From assembly GCF_024721015.1 (NCBI RefSeq), contig NZ_JANAIF010000006.1:43235-107234 (forward strand): a stretch of 64,000 nt of DNA. Reading direction: 5' to 3'. This DNA is from Xenorhabdus bovienii (GTDB lineage: Bacteria > Pseudomonadota > Gammaproteobacteria > Enterobacterales > Enterobacteriaceae). Position numbers and translations under genes: made by a program. Below are positions 40,549-49,855 of this stretch, one piece after another (position 1 is the stretch's first letter; each line of letters starts with the position of its first letter). The notes below the pieces were generated by a model. The model was not told where the DNA came from. It ran no database searches and was given only the letters and a program-made list of their open reading frames with translations.

Positions 40549-42402
40549 CTAAAAATTTAACTCAACTTTGTATTCTTTTAGCCAACTATTCAGCCCAACC
40601 GCGAGTTCCATTCCCATACGGGAATACATAGGTGAATTTGAACCAACAGAAAAACTGAGTTTTTCACTAACAAGTTTTTGATCCAAAAGTGGGCGAACAG
40701 GTGCTTGATTATCCAACATGATCTCAGACATGGTGTTACGCAAAGCATTTTCATAGGCAGGGTCTTGAGTCGATGGATAAGGACTTTTGACACGTTTAGA
40801 AATTGATGCTGGTAAAATGTCACGGGTAGCTGCCCGCAATATACTTTTCTCCCGCCCATCAAACGATTTCATGTTCCAAGGAATGTTAAATGCATATTCA
40901 ACTAAACGATGGTCACAAAATGGTACTCTTACTTCTAAACCAACAGCCATGCTCATTCGATCTTTACGATCCAGCAATGTCTGCACAAAACGAGTCAAGT
41001 TAACATAGCTTATTTGACGCATTCTTTTATCAATATCACTCTCTCCTGATAATAATGGTGTTTCTGCTAAAGCCTGAGCATAGTTGTCTTTTAAAAATTC
41101 ATTCATTTTCAATTTATTAAGTAGATTTAGGCTAAAAAGAGGCTTACCATCAAAATACTTACCTGTAACAGAAGTTAACCAAGGATATGTATTGGCATTA
41201 ATGGATTCGGGATCATGAAACCACCGATACCCGCCAAATACTTCATCTGCGGATTCGCCCGAAAGAGCAACTTTTGAATGTTTACGAACTTCTTCAAATA
41301 GCCGATACAATGAAGGCCACATGTCTCCCCAAAAAGCAGGAGGGAAATCTAACGCCCGAATAACTTTCATTCTTAAATCATTATCAGCCAGTTCACTGCT
41401 ATTCAAAATTATCTCGTTATGATTGGATTTAATCATACTGACCAAGTCGTGAACGAATGGCGCATCTGGCGTTCCTCGTACTGAATCGACGACAAATTGA
41501 CTACCATGATCAGCAAAATCAATAGAAAAAGAATTAATGTTTTCTTTTTGGCTCTCAAGTAATTTTTTAGACGCCAATGCCGTAATAATGGAAGAATCAA
41601 GGCCTCCAGATAAAAGGCTGCAAATCGGTACATCAGACAAAATTTGTTTTTCAACAATATCTTCCAGTAAATCACGAGTATGAGAAATGGTTTTTCCGAG
41701 TGAATCAGTATGTTCTATGGCCTCAAGTTTCCAATAACGGCGCTGATTAACTCCCTGACGATTAAAGATGATAATTTCACCTGGCAGAATTTCCCGCATA
41801 CCATCAAAAATAGCATGACCAGGTGTTTTGACCATCTCAAGTATTTCTCTTAGACCCTCTTCGGAAACTCTAGCCGATACAATCGGGTTAGCTAAAATAG
41901 CTTTGGGTTCAGAACCAAAAATAACACCATCACCTGTTTGGTAATAATAGAGAGGTTTTACCCCCATACGATCACGAACAAGAATTAAAGATTGTTGATG
42001 AATATCCCAAATAGCAAAGGCATACATCCCATTAAGTTTTTCTGCAAAATCAATGCCCCATTCAATATAAGCTCTGAGCACAACTTCAGTATCACTTAAA
42101 GTAGAGAAGTGATGTCCTCTATACTCCAATTCAATACGCAATTCTTTGAAGTTATAGACCTCCCCACTATACGTAATAACCACAATTTCTTTGTTGCTCT
42201 TGTATTTAGCAGTCATTGGTTGACGCCCCCCTTCTAAATCAATAATTGAAAGGCGTCGATGACCTAAAGCAACAGGGCCGTCAATCCATATACCTTGTGC
42301 ATCAGGACCACGATTAGACATAGTATCAGTCATCTTCTGAATAATATTGCGATGACCTTCCATATGTTGATTATATGATAACCAGCCTGTTATTCCACAC
42401 AT
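40549..42402 (-). CDS. Long AsnB-type glutamine-dependent amidotransferase
   Basis: A 617-residue asparagine-synthetase-family protein. The N-terminal glutaminase half has the nucleophile Cys directly after Met (MCGITGWLSY) and RGPDAQGIW. The synthetase half has the ATP pyrophosphatase loop SLLSGGLDSSI (~263-272) and ALSGESADEVFGGYRW. The start is ATG 42402 rather than GTG 42405, since Cys must become the N-terminus. In the glutaminase NGE motif the Asn is Ser (YSGEVYNF); this may be normal in long AsnB proteins and is not taken as loss of activity. The reaction would be ATP-dependent amide formation on a carboxylate. Located inside a biosynthetic-looking operon, its substrate need not be aspartate. 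Confidence 0.85.
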   Translation of the reverse strand: MCGITGWLSYNQHMEGHRNIIQKMTDTMSNRGPDAQGIWIDGPVALGHRRLSIIDLEGGRQPMTAKYKSNKEIVVITYSGEVYNFKELRIELEYRGHHFSTLSDTEVVLRAYIEWGIDFAEKLNGMYAFAIWDIHQQSLILVRDRMGVKPLYYYQTGDGVIFGSEPKAILANPIVSARVSEEGLREILEMVKTPGHAIFDGMREILPGEIIIFNRQGVNQRRYWKLEAIEHTDSLGKTISHTRDLLEDIVEKQILSDVPICSLLSGGLDSSIITALASKKLLESQKENINSFSIDFADHGSQFVVDSVRGTPDAPFVHDLVSMIKSNHNEIILNSSELADNDLRMKVIRALDFPPAFWGDMWPSLYRLFEEVRKHSKVALSGESADEVFGGYRWFHDPESINANTYPWLTSVTGKYFDGKPLFSLNLLNKLKMNEFLKDNYAQALAETPLLSGESDIDKRMRQISYVNLTRFVQTLLDRKDRMSMAVGLEVRVPFCDHRLVEYAFNIPWNMKSFDGREKSILRAATRDILPASISKRVKSPYPSTQDPAYENALRNTMSEIMLDNQAPVRPLLDQKLVSEKLSFSVGSNSPMYSRMGMELAVGLNSWLKEYKVELNF

Positions 42403-42428
42403 CACATATCTCCACTTAGGTATTAACC

Positions 42429-43508
42429 TTAACCAAGGCTCTCAAAATTACTGTCTTCAGATTGAATAATTCTCTCTTTGCCCCGAATATAATTAGCCGA
42501 CACGATATTTATTGAATTTGAATGTATTTCATTAAGTTTCTGCTGGAGTATTTTTGCTGTTTCTACTCCAGCAAAAGGTTGAGATGGCTCTTTTCCATTA
42601 ACAACAAATTGAAGAACCTGCTCACAAAGTGTTGACAGTTTGCCTATAGCATCTAATTCATCCGAATAATATTCTGGAGTAACTTTAACTTCATATAGTA
42701 TTTCTTTTTTTCCAACATTGTCTTGTATCCATACTTGAAGATGATCACTATCCCAGTATGGCGTATCAAAAATAATACGTGCATGGATTAGTTTATTTTT
42801 TATGTCATTAAAAGAGAAATCGACAGTACGTTGCCTAACGACATTCACAAAACTGCTATAACCTACCACCACCGCTTTTCCCATACTGGCCGTGATCAGA
42901 GCAGTATCTATAATATCATCCCCTGAAATGGAAAAATCAGAGCACGTAGCTGAAGATGATGCTATTTTTAATTCTCCTTCATGGGGACAAATCCATTCCA
43001 TAAGATCTAAAGCATGAATAATTTCACTAGTAACACCACATGTCGGGCGATAATCATTAATTCTATTTTTTCCCCAGTAAAAACTTGCTCTGATGAGAGA
43101 CCAATTATTTTCTTTAACAAGAATTCTTAGTTTTTCCGTTGCCTTGGAATAACGTTCAACAAGATTCAATACAAAGCCATGACAAGCTGATAGTGCAGAA
43201 CATGCCTCTTCAAGATTATCACTAGCGGTGATAAATGGTTTTTCACAAATAATAAATCCTAGATAATCACGCAGTTTTTTTATAACTTCAAAGTGATCAA
43301 TATCATTGACACTAACAATAATAATTTCTGGTGAAAAATAAATCAGCGCGTCTGAGATTGTTTCAAAATAAACTAAATGACTTTGTTTACGTTTTCTACC
43401 CACATATGCTAAATTTATTTCGACTTCTGGATATTTCCTTGAAAGAGATTCAAAGGTACGTTGATAACGCTTACCCGCATACCCCAATCCAACGATTAGA
43501 ATATTCAT
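42429..43508 (-). CDS. Gfo/Idh/MocA-family NAD(P)-dependent oxidoreductase
   Basis: A 359-residue protein with an N-terminal Rossmann fold (ILIVGLGYAGKRYQRTFE) and the family EKP motif in FIICEKPFITA (~92). A second alpha/beta domain holds the likely catalytic region GVTSEIIHALDLMEW (~158-172). Such enzymes reduce or oxidise keto, imino or sugar groups. The start overlaps the GNAT stop by 4 bases and asnB follows 26 bases on, so it is part of the operon. The substrate is unknown; the amino-ketone from the ALAS-like enzyme is a reasonable guess. Confidence 0.78.
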   Translation of the reverse strand: MNILIVGLGYAGKRYQRTFESLSRKYPEVEINLAYVGRKRKQSHLVYFETISDALIYFSPEIIIVSVNDIDHFEVIKKLRDYLGFIICEKPFITASDNLEEACSALSACHGFVLNLVERYSKATEKLRILVKENNWSLIRASFYWGKNRINDYRPTCGVTSEIIHALDLMEWICPHEGELKIASSSATCSDFSISGDDIIDTALITASMGKAVVVGYSSFVNVVRQRTVDFSFNDIKNKLIHARIIFDTPYWDSDHLQVWIQDNVGKKEILYEVKVTPEYYSDELDAIGKLSTLCEQVLQFVVNGKEPSQPFAGVETAKILQQKLNEIHSNSINIVSANYIRGKERIIQSEDSNFESLG

Positions 43509-44008
43509 GGAGACTCACTCATATAATAAAAAGTATTTTCATCACTTTTTAAAAAACCAACTGATGTATAAAATATTTCAGAATTTACTGTTGATTGTAA
43601 AGTGATTTTTTTTATTTCTAATGTCAAGAACCACATAAGTAACTGCTGTATCAATTTTGTACCTATCCCACTGCGTTGCAGCTCTGGTAATACAACCATC
43701 GATTGAATCCACCCAGATAACCCATTCAAACAATCCTGTGCTGGTGCTCTATGATCAATGATTCCTGTTACGCACCCATATAATCTTTTATCGTTATGGT
43801 TTTCAGCAACTAAAATATTTATCCATTCTTTTCTATTGAGATTATCCATTAACCAATTGCGATAGTTTTTTTTCCAAACTTTCTGTTCTTCCAATGTATG
43901 ACTTGAATAACAATAATGAGTATCATCAAGTAATCGACTACGCAATAATATAAGTTCTTCGATATCCTTTAATTCTGCCTTGCGTATTGTATGGGATAAT
44001 TTTTTCAT
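43505..44008 (-). CDS. GNAT-family N-acetyltransferase
   Basis: A 167-residue GNAT with the acetyl-CoA pyrophosphate loop LPELQRSGIGTKLIQQLLMW (~110-129), preceded by the beta-4 strand GWIQSMVVLP and ending with the beta-6 region FYTSVGFLK. Start region ATIRKAELKDIEELILLR-like, as in RimI-type proteins. It lies 11 bases after the ALAS-like gene and is translationally coupled to the Gfo/Idh gene. It could acylate an amine intermediate or give self-protection, as GNATs in antimetabolite clusters do. Confidence 0.8.
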   Translation of the reverse strand: MKKLSHTIRKAELKDIEELILLRSRLLDDTHYCYSSHTLEEQKVWKKNYRNWLMDNLNRKEWINILVAENHNDKRLYGCVTGIIDHRAPAQDCLNGLSGWIQSMVVLPELQRSGIGTKLIQQLLMWFLTLEIKKITLQSTVNSEIFYTSVGFLKSDENTFYYMSESP

Positions 44009-44019
44009 TTTTCAATTTC

Positions 44020-45243
44020 TTATTTTTTAGTCTTATTAATAAAAGGATAAATATTTAAATATTGAAAAACCTCTTGTACTGCATCTGCAAGTTGTTCAAT
44101 TTGCTCTAGAGTATGATTGGGTGTTACATTAATTCTGAAACGTTCTGTACCTATCGGTACTGATGGATAGTTAATAGGCTGTATATAAATACTATGGACT
44201 TGCAAAAGTCGTTCGGCTGCATTCCGACAGTCTTGTGCATTTCCAATCATGACAGGAAGAATATGTGTTTGAGAACCAGCCATTAAAGGAATATTTTTCT
44301 CTTTAAATAAGACTCTGATACGAGATGTGTTAAGGTATAATTGTTCTCTGAGATAATTATTTTCTTTTATATATCTAATACTTGCCAGACAACCAGCGGT
44401 AACGCTGGGAGGTAAAGATGTTGTGAATATAAATCCTGTTGAAAAAGATCTTATTGAATCAATGAATTCATTGCTGGAAGCAATGTACCCACCTATTATT
44501 CCTATCGATTTCGCCATTGTTCCTTGAATAATATCAATTTGTTCAGAAATATTTCTTTCTGCTGCAATACCAGCTCCTTCAGGGCCATATATACCAACAG
44601 CATGTACTTCATCAAGGTAAGTTAATGAATTATATTTTTTTGCCAAAGATATTATTTCTTCAACAGGAGAAATATCCCCATCCATTGAATAGACTGATTC
44701 GAATATAATAATTTTAGGTCTATTATATGGATATTTTTTTAAAATTTGTTCAAGGTGTTCTATGTCATTGTGCTGGAATATTTCTCTATTATTTTTGGTT
44801 GCACGAATACCATTCACAATAGATGCATGATTTAGTTCATCACTAATCACGACTAATTCAGGAAACAACCGCAGTAAGCATTGTATTGTTGCATCATTAG
44901 ATGTAAACCCCGTAGGAAAAACTAAAGCGGCTTCTTTTTTATGCCATTGTGCTAATTCTGATTCAAGATGCTCATACATTTCATAAGAGCCACTTATATT
45001 TCGTGATCCTCCCGAACCAGCACCATAACGGTCAATCGCTTTGTGCATCTCTTGCAGAACCGTGTCATTTTCTGACATACCTAAATAATCGTTGCTACAC
45101 CAAACTACAACAGATTTATTTTTTTCACTCCGTAATTGAGCCAGAGGATATTGTCCACATATCCGATTAAGGTAAGTGAAATTACGATATTGACCCGATA
45201 ATTTTAATTTCTCTAGTTTATCACGTAAATATTTCTGGTACAT
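44020..45243 (-). CDS. 5-aminolevulinate synthase-like alpha-oxoamine synthase
   Basis: A 407-residue PLP enzyme. It is close to alphaproteobacterial ALAS in every block: WCSNDYLGMS, RNISGS, SDELNHASIVNGIR, FESVYSMDGD, DEVHAVGIYGPEGAG, the Schiff-base Lys245 in GTMAKSIGIIGGYIA, FIFTTSLPP, and YIQPINYPSVPIGTERFR. Arg20 matches the ALAS arginine (R21 in Rhodobacter) that binds the succinyl-CoA carboxylate. Ser80 (GAGSGGSRN) replaces the glycine-selecting Thr83, and the residue before Lys245 is Ala, not Gly. Enterobacteria make ALA by the glutamyl-tRNA route, so this is likely a secondary-metabolism enzyme. First gene of the operon, with GAGGG 6 bases before the ATG. Confidence 0.88.
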   Translation of the reverse strand: MYQKYLRDKLEKLKLSGQYRNFTYLNRICGQYPLAQLRSEKNKSVVVWCSNDYLGMSENDTVLQEMHKAIDRYGAGSGGSRNISGSYEMYEHLESELAQWHKKEAALVFPTGFTSNDATIQCLLRLFPELVVISDELNHASIVNGIRATKNNREIFQHNDIEHLEQILKKYPYNRPKIIIFESVYSMDGDISPVEEIISLAKKYNSLTYLDEVHAVGIYGPEGAGIAAERNISEQIDIIQGTMAKSIGIIGGYIASSNEFIDSIRSFSTGFIFTTSLPPSVTAGCLASIRYIKENNYLREQLYLNTSRIRVLFKEKNIPLMAGSQTHILPVMIGNAQDCRNAAERLLQVHSIYIQPINYPSVPIGTERFRINVTPNHTLEQIEQLADAVQEVFQYLNIYPFINKTKK

Positions 45244-45283
45244 ATGTTACCCTCATAACAGTATTGATATAATTTATTGGTTT

Positions 45284-45297
45284 TTTTGTTAACAAAA
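45284..45297. promoter_or_regulatory. Perfect 14-bp palindrome between ALAS-like operon and XRE regulator
   Basis: TTTTGTTAACAAAA is self-complementary throughout. It lies 40 bases before the ALAS-like start and 85 before the regulator start, in a 139-base divergent promoter region, a fitting place for an operator. Confidence 0.5.
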
Positions 45298-45382
45298 TTC
45301 ATATCACTACTTCAAATATCATTTTATTACTAAAAATAATTGATACAATTTAATTAAATATACTATTAGTAAAGGTATTAGA

Positions 45383-46249
45383 ATGAGCATCAATAAAGCC
45401 CCACCTAGGGCACGGCCTGAGTTAGAAGAGTTTCTACGTTCTAAGAGAGAAAAAATACAGCCAGAAGAAGTTGGTTTAAGTGCAGGAAAAAGGCGAAGAA
45501 CCCCAGGGTTAAGGAGGGAGGAAGTAGCGGCTTTAGCTGGTGTGGGATTAGTTTGGTATACGTGGTTGGAGCAAGGAAGAGAGATTAATGTTTCAACTAC
45601 ATTTTTAGATAATCTTTCCAACGTATTGAAATTGAATGAATCAGAAAAACAGCATCTGTATTTGCTGGTACAACAGAGACTTCCCGCTGAATTAGGGCAA
45701 ACTGTATATCATGTTCCTCCTTTGATTAACCAGCTGTTAGATGATCTACCTACACGTCCCAGTTATATTTTAAATTTAAGATGGGATGTATTAGCTTGGA
45801 ACCAAGCGGCAGATTGGTTATTTCATTTTTCTGAGCATGAATCACAATCACGAAATTTATTATGGTTATTATTTACAGATGATAAAGTAAAGTCACTCAT
45901 CAAGCCATATCAAGAGCAAGTCACACATATGGTGAATAGTTTTAGACGAGATTACGTCAAAGCACCAAAAAATAAACAAATGTTATGTTTAATTAATAGG
46001 CTTAAAGAAATTTCATCTGAATTTAATAAGTTATGGAATCATTATGATATCTATGGCCCTTGTAATGGTGTGAGATCTTTTTTTATTGATGAGATAGGCT
46101 CTCTGGAGTTCGAGTATTACTCGCTGATTGTAGATGTAAATCAGAATCTTAGAATGATTTATTATGCGATAAAAGAAGAAAGCCAAAATGAAATACTCAA
46201 TAACTGGATTATTTCACAAAAAATAAATAATAAAAATCCACTGCAATAA
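45383..46249 (+). CDS. XRE-family regulator with MmyB-like C-terminal domain
   Basis: A 288-residue protein. The N-terminal HTH begins with the family signature FLRSKREKIQPEEVGL and R(R)RTPGLRREEVAALAGVGLVWYTWLEQGR (~28-57). The C-terminal ~180 residues show the MmyB-type PAS-like ligand domain (SYILNLRWDVLAWNQAADWLF). Such regulators are named from the methylenomycin cluster and often sit beside redox or biosynthetic genes. It is divergent from the ALAS-like operon and likely controls it. AAAGG is 7 bases before the start. Its last codons form one arm of its own terminator. Confidence 0.85.
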   Translation: MSINKAPPRARPELEEFLRSKREKIQPEEVGLSAGKRRRTPGLRREEVAALAGVGLVWYTWLEQGREINVSTTFLDNLSNVLKLNESEKQHLYLLVQQRLPAELGQTVYHVPPLINQLLDDLPTRPSYILNLRWDVLAWNQAADWLFHFSEHESQSRNLLWLLFTDDKVKSLIKPYQEQVTHMVNSFRRDYVKAPKNKQMLCLINRLKEISSEFNKLWNHYDIYGPCNGVRSFFIDEIGSLEFEYYSLIVDVNQNLRMIYYAIKEESQNEILNNWIISQKINNKNPLQ

Positions 46250-46260
46250 CAGTGGATTTT
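46233..46260 (+). terminator. Terminator overlapping the XRE stop codon
   Basis: AAAATCCACTG (46233-46243) pairs with CAGTGGATTTT (46250-46260); the loop CAATAA contains the stop codon. The left arm is inside the coding sequence. Confidence 0.7.
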
Positions 46261-46360
46261 ATCGAGTATAACGACTTTCCCTTCGTTTTTATCAGGTCAG
46301 TATACAGCCTAAAAAGGTAATCAAGGGAACTTTTATCAGCGATCTGAAAAATACGCTAAA

Positions 46361-47497
46361 TTACTTAGTCAGATCATCAAAAAACTTCTTCACGCCATCG
46401 ATGAAAGTCTTGGAGCGTGGGCTATTGGTTTCGCCACTCTTGCCGCCCAAAGATTCACCCAGCTTGCGCAGTAAGTCTTTCTGTTCGTCGTTCAGCTTCA
46501 CCGGTGTTTCTACCACGACACGGCACAGTAAATCGCCCTGAGCGCCGCCACGGACGGATTTCACGCCCTTGCCTTTCATGCGGAACAATTTACCCGTCTG
46601 AGTTTCCGCAGGGATTTTCAGGCTGACACGGCCATCAAGGGTTGGGACTTCAAGTTCGCCGCCCAGTGCCGCAGTTGCGAAGTTAATCGGTACTTCGCAG
46701 TAAAGGTTGCTGCCATCACGCTCGAAGATATGATGCGCCTTGACCTGAACCTGAACATACAAATCACCTGCTGGTGCACCGTGTTCACCTGCTTCACCTT
46801 CACCACCCAAGCGAATGCGATCACCGGTATCGACGCCTGCTGGAATTTTAACGGACAGGGTTTTGTATTTCTCAACACGGCCATGCCCATGGCATTTGCC
46901 ACAAGGCGTTTTGATGACTTTTCCACGTCCATGACACTGAGGACACGGCTGCTGAACCGTAAAGAACCCTTGGCGCATATGCACTTGGCCTGCACCCTGA
47001 CAGGTTGAGCAGGTTTCTGGGCTGGTGCCCGCTTTTGCACCACTGCCATGACAGGTATCACAGGATTCCAGAGTTGGAATGCGGATCTCTTTGGTCACAC
47101 CACGGACAGCTTCTTCCAGTGTCAAGTCCATATTGTAACGCAGGTCAGAGCCACGGCTAGGGCGCTGCTGACGACGGCCACCACCGAAGATATCCCCGAA
47201 AACGTCACCAAAGACATCGCTAAAATCAGCCCCGCCACCGAAACCGCCTGCTCCACCACCCATACCACCTTGTTCAAAGGCAGCATGACCATATTGGTCA
47301 TAAGCAGCGCGCTTCTGTGCATCCGTCAGGATTTCATACGCTTCTTTAATTTCTTTGAATTTACTTTCTGCTTCTTTATCACCCTGATTGCGATCAGGGT
47401 GAAATTTCATCGCCAGCCGCTTATAGGCCTTTTTTATCTCTTTCTCTTCTGTGGTTTTGGAAATGCCCAAAACCTCGTAATAATCTTTTTTTGCCAT
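46361..47497 (-). CDS. dnaJ: Chaperone DnaJ
   Basis: A 378-residue Hsp40. It has a J domain with HPD in [11 protein letters not shown], a Gly/Phe-rich linker ([16 protein letters not shown]), and four zinc-binding CxxCxGxG repeats ([32 protein letters not shown], ~146-205). The substrate-binding C-terminus follows. It stimulates the DnaK ATPase and delivers clients. The start at 47497 gives [11 protein letters not shown] as in the family; the upstream extension is not used. It follows dnaK by about 100 bases. Confidence 0.98.
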   Translation of the reverse strand: MAKKDYYEVLGISKTTEEKEIKKAYKRLAMKFHPDRNQGDKEAESKFKEIKEAYEILTDAQKRAAYDQYGHAAFEQGGMGGGAGGFGGGADFSDVFGDVFGDIFGGGRRQQRPSRGSDLRYNMDLTLEEAVRGVTKEIRIPTLESCDTCHGSGAKAGTSPETCSTCQGAGQVHMRQGFFTVQQPCPQCHGRGKVIKTPCGKCHGHGRVEKYKTLSVKIPAGVDTGDRIRLGGEGEAGEHGAPAGDLYVQVQVKAHHIFERDGSNLYCEVPINFATAALGGELEVPTLDGRVSLKIPAETQTGKLFRMKGKGVKSVRGGAQGDLLCRVVVETPVKLNDEQKDLLRKLGESLGGKSGETNSPRSKTFIDGVKKFFDDLTK

Positions 47498-47601
47498 TGT
47501 TTTGTTTACCCTTGACACGCACACACGGGCGTAGAGTTACCTCAACGCCCGTGTCAGTTAACAAGTAACAGGCGCCCTGTTACTTTGCCCGCTAAGGGCT
47601 A

Positions 47602-49506
47602 TTATTTTTTGTCTTTAACTTCTTCGAATTCAGCGTCTACAACGTCGTCATCTTTTTTCGCGGTGCCCGCTTCAGCAGCACCTTCCTGAGCCTGTTGCTG
47701 TGCGATTTCCAGAAGTTTCTTAGAAGCTTCAACCAGTGCCTGAATCTTCGCTTCGGTTTCAGCTTTGTCTTCGCCTTTTACAGCAACTTCCAGCTCAGAA
47801 ACGGCTTTCTCGATCCCTGCTTTGTCATCCGCAGTCAGTTTGTCGCCTGCTTCTTCAACTTGCTTGCGAGTACCGTGAATCAGCTGATCCGCTTGGTTAC
47901 GAATTTGCACCAATTCTTCAAACTTACGGTCAGCTTCTGCGTTCGCTTCTGCATCACGTACCATCTGCTGGATTTCTTCTTCGTTCAGACCAGAAGATGC
48001 CTTGATGGTGATTTTTTGCTCACGACCAGAGTTTTTGTCTTTCGCAGAAACATGCAGGATACCGTCAGCATCGATGTCGAAAGTCACTTCGACCTGTGGC
48101 ATACCACGAGGTGCTGGCTGAATACCATCCAAGTTGAATTGACCCAGAGATTTGTTATCACCGGAACGCTTACGCTCACCCTGCAATACATGGATCGTTA
48201 CCGCAGACTGATTGTCTTCTGCAGTAGAGAACACTTGGCTGTGCTTGGTTGGGATAGTGGTGTTCTTCGTGATCAGCGCAGTCATCACGCCGCCCATGGT
48301 TTCGATACCCAGAGACAGTGGCGTTACGTCCAGCAGCAGAACATCTTTCACTTCACCTGACAGTACACCGCCCTGAACAGCCGCACCCATTGCAACGGCT
48401 TCGTCTGGGTTGACGTCTTTACGCGGCTCTTTGCCGAAGAAGTCTGCAACCGTTTTCTGCACCATTGGCATACGGGTCTGACCACCAACCAGAATCACGT
48501 CTTGGATGTCAGATACAGACAGGCCAGCATCGTTCAGGGCGACTTTCAGCGGCTCCATGGAACGCTTAACCAAATCTTCAACCAGTGATTCCAGTTTTGC
48601 ACGAGTCACTTTGACGTTCATGTGCTTAGGACCCGTCGCATCCGCAGTGATGTATGGCAGGTTCACGTCTGTCTGCTGTGCAGAAGAAAGCTCGATTTTC
48701 GCTTTTTCTGCGGCTTCTTTCAGACGCTGCATTGCCAGTGGATCGTTACGCAGATCGAAGCCTTGCTCTTTCTTGAACTCATCTACCAGATAGTTGATCA
48801 AACGGCTGTCGAAGTCTTCACCACCCAAGTGGGTATCACCGTTGGTTGCCAAAACTTCATACGTTTTTTCACCGTCAACTTCGTCGATTTCGATGATAGA
48901 GATATCAAAAGTACCGCCACCCAAGTCATAAACTGCGATGGTGCGGTTACCGACTTCTTTGTCCATACCGTAGGCCAGCGCTGCTGCCGTTGGTTCGTTG
49001 ATGATACGCTTAACTTCCAGACCAGCAATACGGCCAGCATCTTTGGTCGCCTGACGCTGTGCATCGTTGAAGTAGGCAGGAACGGTAATAACCGCTTCTG
49101 TTACTGGCTCACCCAGATAGTCTTCTGCTGTTTTCTTCATTTTTTTCAGAACTTCAGCAGAAATCTGAGGAGGGGCTATTTTCTGATCTTTAACTTCCAG
49201 CCATGCGTCGCCATTGTCTGCGCCAATGATTTTATATGGCATGATAGAAACGTCACGCTGAACTTCTTCGTCCTGAAAACGACGGCCAATCAAACGCTTG
49301 ATGGCGAACAATGTGTTTTGCGGGTTAGTTACAGCCTGACGTTTAGCTGGTTGACCAACCAGAGTTTCACCATCCTGAGTATACGCGATGATAGAAGGTG
49401 TGGTGCGATCACCTTCGCTGTTTTCAAGCACACGAGCAGTTGTGCCGTCCATAATTGCTACACAAGAGTTGGTAGTTCCCAAGTCGATACCAATGATTTT
49501 ACCCAT
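47602..49506 (-). CDS. dnaK: Chaperone DnaK (Hsp70)
   Basis: 634 residues. The nucleotide-binding domain has [16 protein letters not shown], the [17 protein letters not shown] phosphate loop and [11 protein letters not shown]. The linker [14 protein letters not shown], the substrate-binding domain and an acidic tail ending EEVKDKK follow. It is the central folding chaperone and a negative regulator of sigma-32. Two sigma-32-like promoters and a leader hairpin lie upstream. Operon with dnaJ. Confidence 0.98.
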   Translation of the reverse strand: MGKIIGIDLGTTNSCVAIMDGTTARVLENSEGDRTTPSIIAYTQDGETLVGQPAKRQAVTNPQNTLFAIKRLIGRRFQDEEVQRDVSIMPYKIIGADNGDAWLEVKDQKIAPPQISAEVLKKMKKTAEDYLGEPVTEAVITVPAYFNDAQRQATKDAGRIAGLEVKRIINEPTAAALAYGMDKEVGNRTIAVYDLGGGTFDISIIEIDEVDGEKTYEVLATNGDTHLGGEDFDSRLINYLVDEFKKEQGFDLRNDPLAMQRLKEAAEKAKIELSSAQQTDVNLPYITADATGPKHMNVKVTRAKLESLVEDLVKRSMEPLKVALNDAGLSVSDIQDVILVGGQTRMPMVQKTVADFFGKEPRKDVNPDEAVAMGAAVQGGVLSGEVKDVLLLDVTPLSLGIETMGGVMTALITKNTTIPTKHSQVFSTAEDNQSAVTIHVLQGERKRSGDNKSLGQFNLDGIQPAPRGMPQVEVTFDIDADGILHVSAKDKNSGREQKITIKASSGLNEEEIQQMVRDAEANAEADRKFEELVQIRNQADQLIHGTRKQVEEAGDKLTADDKAGIEKAVSELEVAVKGEDKAETEAKIQALVEASKKLLEIAQQQAQEGAAEAGTAKKDDDVVDAEFEEVKDKK

Positions 49507-49553
49507 CTAAACGCCTCCACAAAGAATTCATATATAAGTCAAGTTACTTAACA

Positions 49554-49582
49554 ATATGAGGACGGATGTTTGTTTTTCAATG
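49554..49582 (-). promoter_or_regulatory. dnaK: Proximal sigma-32 promoter of dnaK
   Basis: On the minus strand ATTGAAA is followed after about 13 bases by CCTCATAT, close to the heat-shock consensus CTTGAAA / CCCCATNT. Confidence 0.5.
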
Positions 49583-49615
49583 GCACTGATTGCCTGAAAT
49601 TCCTCATTTTTATAC

Positions 49616-49634
49616 TTTCGGCTAAACGCCGAAA
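49616..49634 (-). other. Leader hairpin of the distal dnaK transcript
   Basis: TTTCGGC and GCCGAAA form a perfect 7-bp stem with a 5-base loop, just downstream of the distal promoter, so it would sit near the 5' end of that mRNA. Confidence 0.45.
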
Positions 49635-49660
49635 TGTCGCTAGTAACCGCGGTTGAGACT

Positions 49661-49690
49661 TAAATGGGGGTCATTCATTCAATCATCAAG
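49661..49690 (-). promoter_or_regulatory. dnaK: Distal sigma-32 promoter of dnaK
   Basis: On the minus strand CTTGATG, a 13-base spacer, and CCCCCATTTA; good agreement with the sigma-32 consensus. Confidence 0.6.
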
Positions 49691-49855
49691 GGTTGCGTTG
49701 AAAAAAATTAAGTTTAATAAAAAAATTCCTTTCCAACCCATTGTTTAGTTTATGCCATCACATTATTATGCGCCGCCCTTTACGGTTTATTGGCGCTGTC
49801 AGATGCCATAAAGCCTTTTTAATATCTTGTTTTATTTGTTTTTTCCAGAGGAAAT

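Larger units (their letters stand above)
49507..49855. other. dnaK-satP divergent regulatory region
   Basis: 349 bases without a gene, holding the dnaK heat-shock promoters, a 7-bp leader hairpin (49616-49634) and the satP promoter. Confidence 0.55.

Noticed and set aside
40549..42402. Beta-lactam synthetase instead of asparagine synthetase-type enzyme
   Set aside because: The N-terminal Cys nucleophile is intact, while beta-lactam synthetases have lost it; no other beta-lactam genes are nearby.
44020..45243. Autoinducer synthase CqsA or biotin enzyme BioF
   Set aside because: The block-by-block match, including the YIQPINYPSVP and DEVHAVGIYGP motifs, is to ALAS rather than to CqsA or BioF.
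48622..49551. A 309-codon open frame antisense to dnaK
   Set aside because: Long antisense frames over dnaK are a known codon-bias artefact; its residue make-up (rich in Phe, Cys, Arg, Asn) is not protein-like and no start signal is seen.
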